A stretch of DNA of 64,000 nucleotides, taken from Auriscalpium vulgare. Taxonomy: Eukaryota > Basidiomycota > Agaricomycetes > Russulales > Auriscalpiaceae. The notes under the pieces are model-generated. The model ran no database searches. It saw only the letters and a program-made list of their open reading frames with translations, and was not told where the DNA came from. This document shows, piece by piece, positions 62,131 through 64,000 of this stretch (positions are counted from its first letter, which is position 1; each line of letters opens with the position of its first letter). Both the position numbers and the translations under genes were made by a program. The stretch spans positions 62,001 to 126,000 of the forward strand of contig JAHBBC010000034.1 of the NCBI GenBank assembly GCA_019915015.1, given 5' to 3'.

Positions 62131-63056
62131 TCACTGCCACTTGAAGTTTGGGGCATTCTTCTTCCCAAGCTCGCTGAACAAACCGTAGATGTATTCTTCT
62201 TCTGTCATCCTAGATGACGCCCGGTCAGTTGACAATCGGATACTAAATCGCTAGGAAACATACCCTTCCGGCTTGGCTTTCGCGGGCGGCTGTGCCTCGA
62301 CCAAATTAAAGACGTCAATAACGCGGTGGCGTTGATGGTCGCGGTCTTTCACAAGATGAAGAAGCCTATAGGTCAGTGGCCACTGCTCGGTACAACCCTC
62401 AGGAGGGTCCTGGTTCAAATCGGCGAGGGGATCGCTGAGGAATGTCCACTTTTCTTTGCGGCACTGAATATAGTCCCCAGTGATCCACGCGCGGGCTTCC
62501 CCCCCCTTGACCTTCTCGCCGTTCTGGTAGGTGATGACGACATAGGCGAGAATCCAGATGAAAGATTCGAGGTCGTGCCAGTAGGTCCTCGTGATCTTCC
62601 CCTGCCAATATTTATCGGAGAGGAGCTCGAGGGGCATGAAGAATATGGTGCCCGTGCGCTCTAGGTGCGCGTGGTCATCGTCTTTTCCTTTAACGTTGGC
62701 CAGGTCCCAGTCGTTGAGAATGCCGTGAACGACGCCACCCTCCTCGCAGTACTTGAGATTGAACAGGCCGGGATCTCTGTGACGAACGCCCCCTTTCCAC
62801 AAGCCATAATGACCTAGGTATGTGTAAGCGTGACTCAGGACAAAATCAAGCGCGACGTACCCTTCACACAGTCGTGCCAGGCCGCCAGGAATTCGTCGCC
62901 GTTCAGCTTAGAGATCAGTTTCGTCCGCTTGACGGCGATGATGCGATATGCGCGGGGAGTGACGTTCGGGAGAGGACGGAGGACATCATAGGTGTTGCCC
63001 GTCTCCGAGCCGATGGCGCAATGGAGCGGCTGCGACGTGAGGATGCGAAAAGGCAT
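62131..63056 (-). CDS. FunK1-type protein kinase, C-lobe-only copy (duplicate)
   Basis: Same as 29,742-28,817: MPFRILTSQP start, HRDPGLFNLKY, LNDWDLANVKG and the 3' intron before MTEEEYIYGLF. Confidence 0.73.
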
Positions 63057-64000
63057 GTGCCGAAGACGTGCAATGGCGATGTCGGTGACGGCGTGCGCGA
63101 GCAGTCAGAGCTCTGGGCAGGCGAGTGGCGCAGCGTAGTAGGTTTCTGTCGGGCGACTGCGCGAGTTAGTATGCGAGCAGCACGTCTAATGTACGACGCA
63201 CCCAGGGGCAGTTTGAAGAGAGCGCCGAGGAGCGGATGATGGTGATGGTGCACGAGGTTTCAAGCTGGCAGCCTCGCGATGTGCGCGTAGCAGCACGGCT
63301 TCGACAGCAGAGTGAGTTATCCGACTAGCCGTAATACTAACAGCAACATACCTTCACGGGATCCCCATGGAGGGGCGCCAACCCACTATCGCCTGCTCGG
63401 TGGTCTGCTCGTCGAGGCATCAGGTCCGGCTTTGAGGGGGTTGAGACGAGATAATTGTGCCAGTTAGATGTTGAAGAAAGCATCGAGGAAGCAGGGTCGA
63501 GATGCCCAAGAGCCAATCTAGCCACGAGCCAGCAGCGATGGAAGCATGCGCGAGGAGATCTGCGTTGACTCTGAGAGAACGTGCGAGGGCGATGTATGCG
63601 TGTAGCCGTGGGTTCGTGGGCGCAGGTGGTGTGCGCAGGGGCGTGGTGTGGTGCCGGGTCGTTGGGTAGGGTTGAGAGCTGTCGGGCGAGAAGTTGAGCG
63701 TGGGCGACGTGGGCGATGAGGAAAGCAATATGAACGCGACAAACAGCAGTGTACTGACCAGGTGTGTACAGGGCTCCGGTGATGTCCGTTGTCGACAAGT
63801 GCCCCTGCCACGATGTATGCGCGCGTCAGGGTTGGGCGCCGGGCGCGAATGGGCGACGACTCGAGGACGCGCCTCGTGCCGTGCACGTGGAAAGCGATCG
63901 TGCGTTGAGTGCAGACCCCAGGGAATAATACTGGCCATGGAAGATGAGGATGCGCGTGAGTGTAGCTCCCTGCACGGTAAGGTGACGGTCATCTGTGCTC
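63057..64000. other. FunK1 5' flank at window end (duplicate of 29,743-30,686)
   Basis: Conserved FunK1 module flank without a kinase; no supported gene. The window ends inside the duplicated block. Confidence 0.5.

Overview
This is nuclear DNA of a filamentous fungus, most likely a mushroom-forming basidiomycete (Agaricomycetes). The reasons are: many introns of about 48-60 nt with GTRNGT...YAG borders, GC-rich compact genes, an expanded FunK1-type kinase family, a fungal Rap1 homologue, secreted GH92 and GH31 glycosidases, and no operons, ribosome binding sites or CRISPR. The order or species cannot be fixed from the sequence alone.

Layout. (1) Positions 1-3,580: a degenerate FunK1 kinase, an open FunK1 C-lobe gene, a FunK1 3' relic and a minisatellite. 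(2) Positions 3,605-18,548: a single-copy island of four intact multi-exon genes. These are an adaptin large subunit (-), a Rap1-like telomere protein (+, divergent from the adaptin), a GH92 alpha-mannosidase (+) and a GH31 alpha-glucosidase (-, tail-to-tail with GH92). (3) Positions 19,358-22,010: the same minisatellite, FunK1 gene and degenerate FunK1 as on the left, but inverted, so the island lies between inverted FunK1 modules. (4) Positions 22,010-35,440: an aldo-keto reductase with a 4-bp lesion, a small unrecognised gene, a FunK1 C-lobe gene, and the only full-length FunK1 kinase of the window (35,438-32,787). (5) Positions 35,440-45,222: a GH31 relic, a Tc1/mariner-like element with 93-bp terminal inverted repeats (TIRs), and four more FunK1 copies in various states of decay. 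(6) Positions 45,223-55,324: an almost perfect second copy of 35,119-45,222, joined through a 4-bp microhomology. (7) Positions 55,325-64,000: a copy of 22,011-30,686 that runs off the window edge.

The right two thirds of the window is therefore a very recent, nested tandem amplification: a unit of about 23.2 kb containing an internal 10.1-kb duplication. I found only four single-base homopolymer or short-run differences and one substitution between copies. The amplification is either very young or an assembly error, and read depth or spanning long reads would decide.

How the genes may work together. GH92 and GH31 both carry signal peptides and would act on alpha-linked mannose or glucose in the secretory pathway or outside the cell. 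The adaptin acts in vesicle coats and the Rap1 homologue at telomeres. The FunK1 copies form a decaying paralogue cluster. Most start at a shared MPxRI(L/A)-type N-terminus and lack the ATP-binding lobe. Models were built by hand from splice signals and reading-frame continuity, so exon details are inferences. The ORF from 38,147 is a possible gene fragment carried by the transposon.
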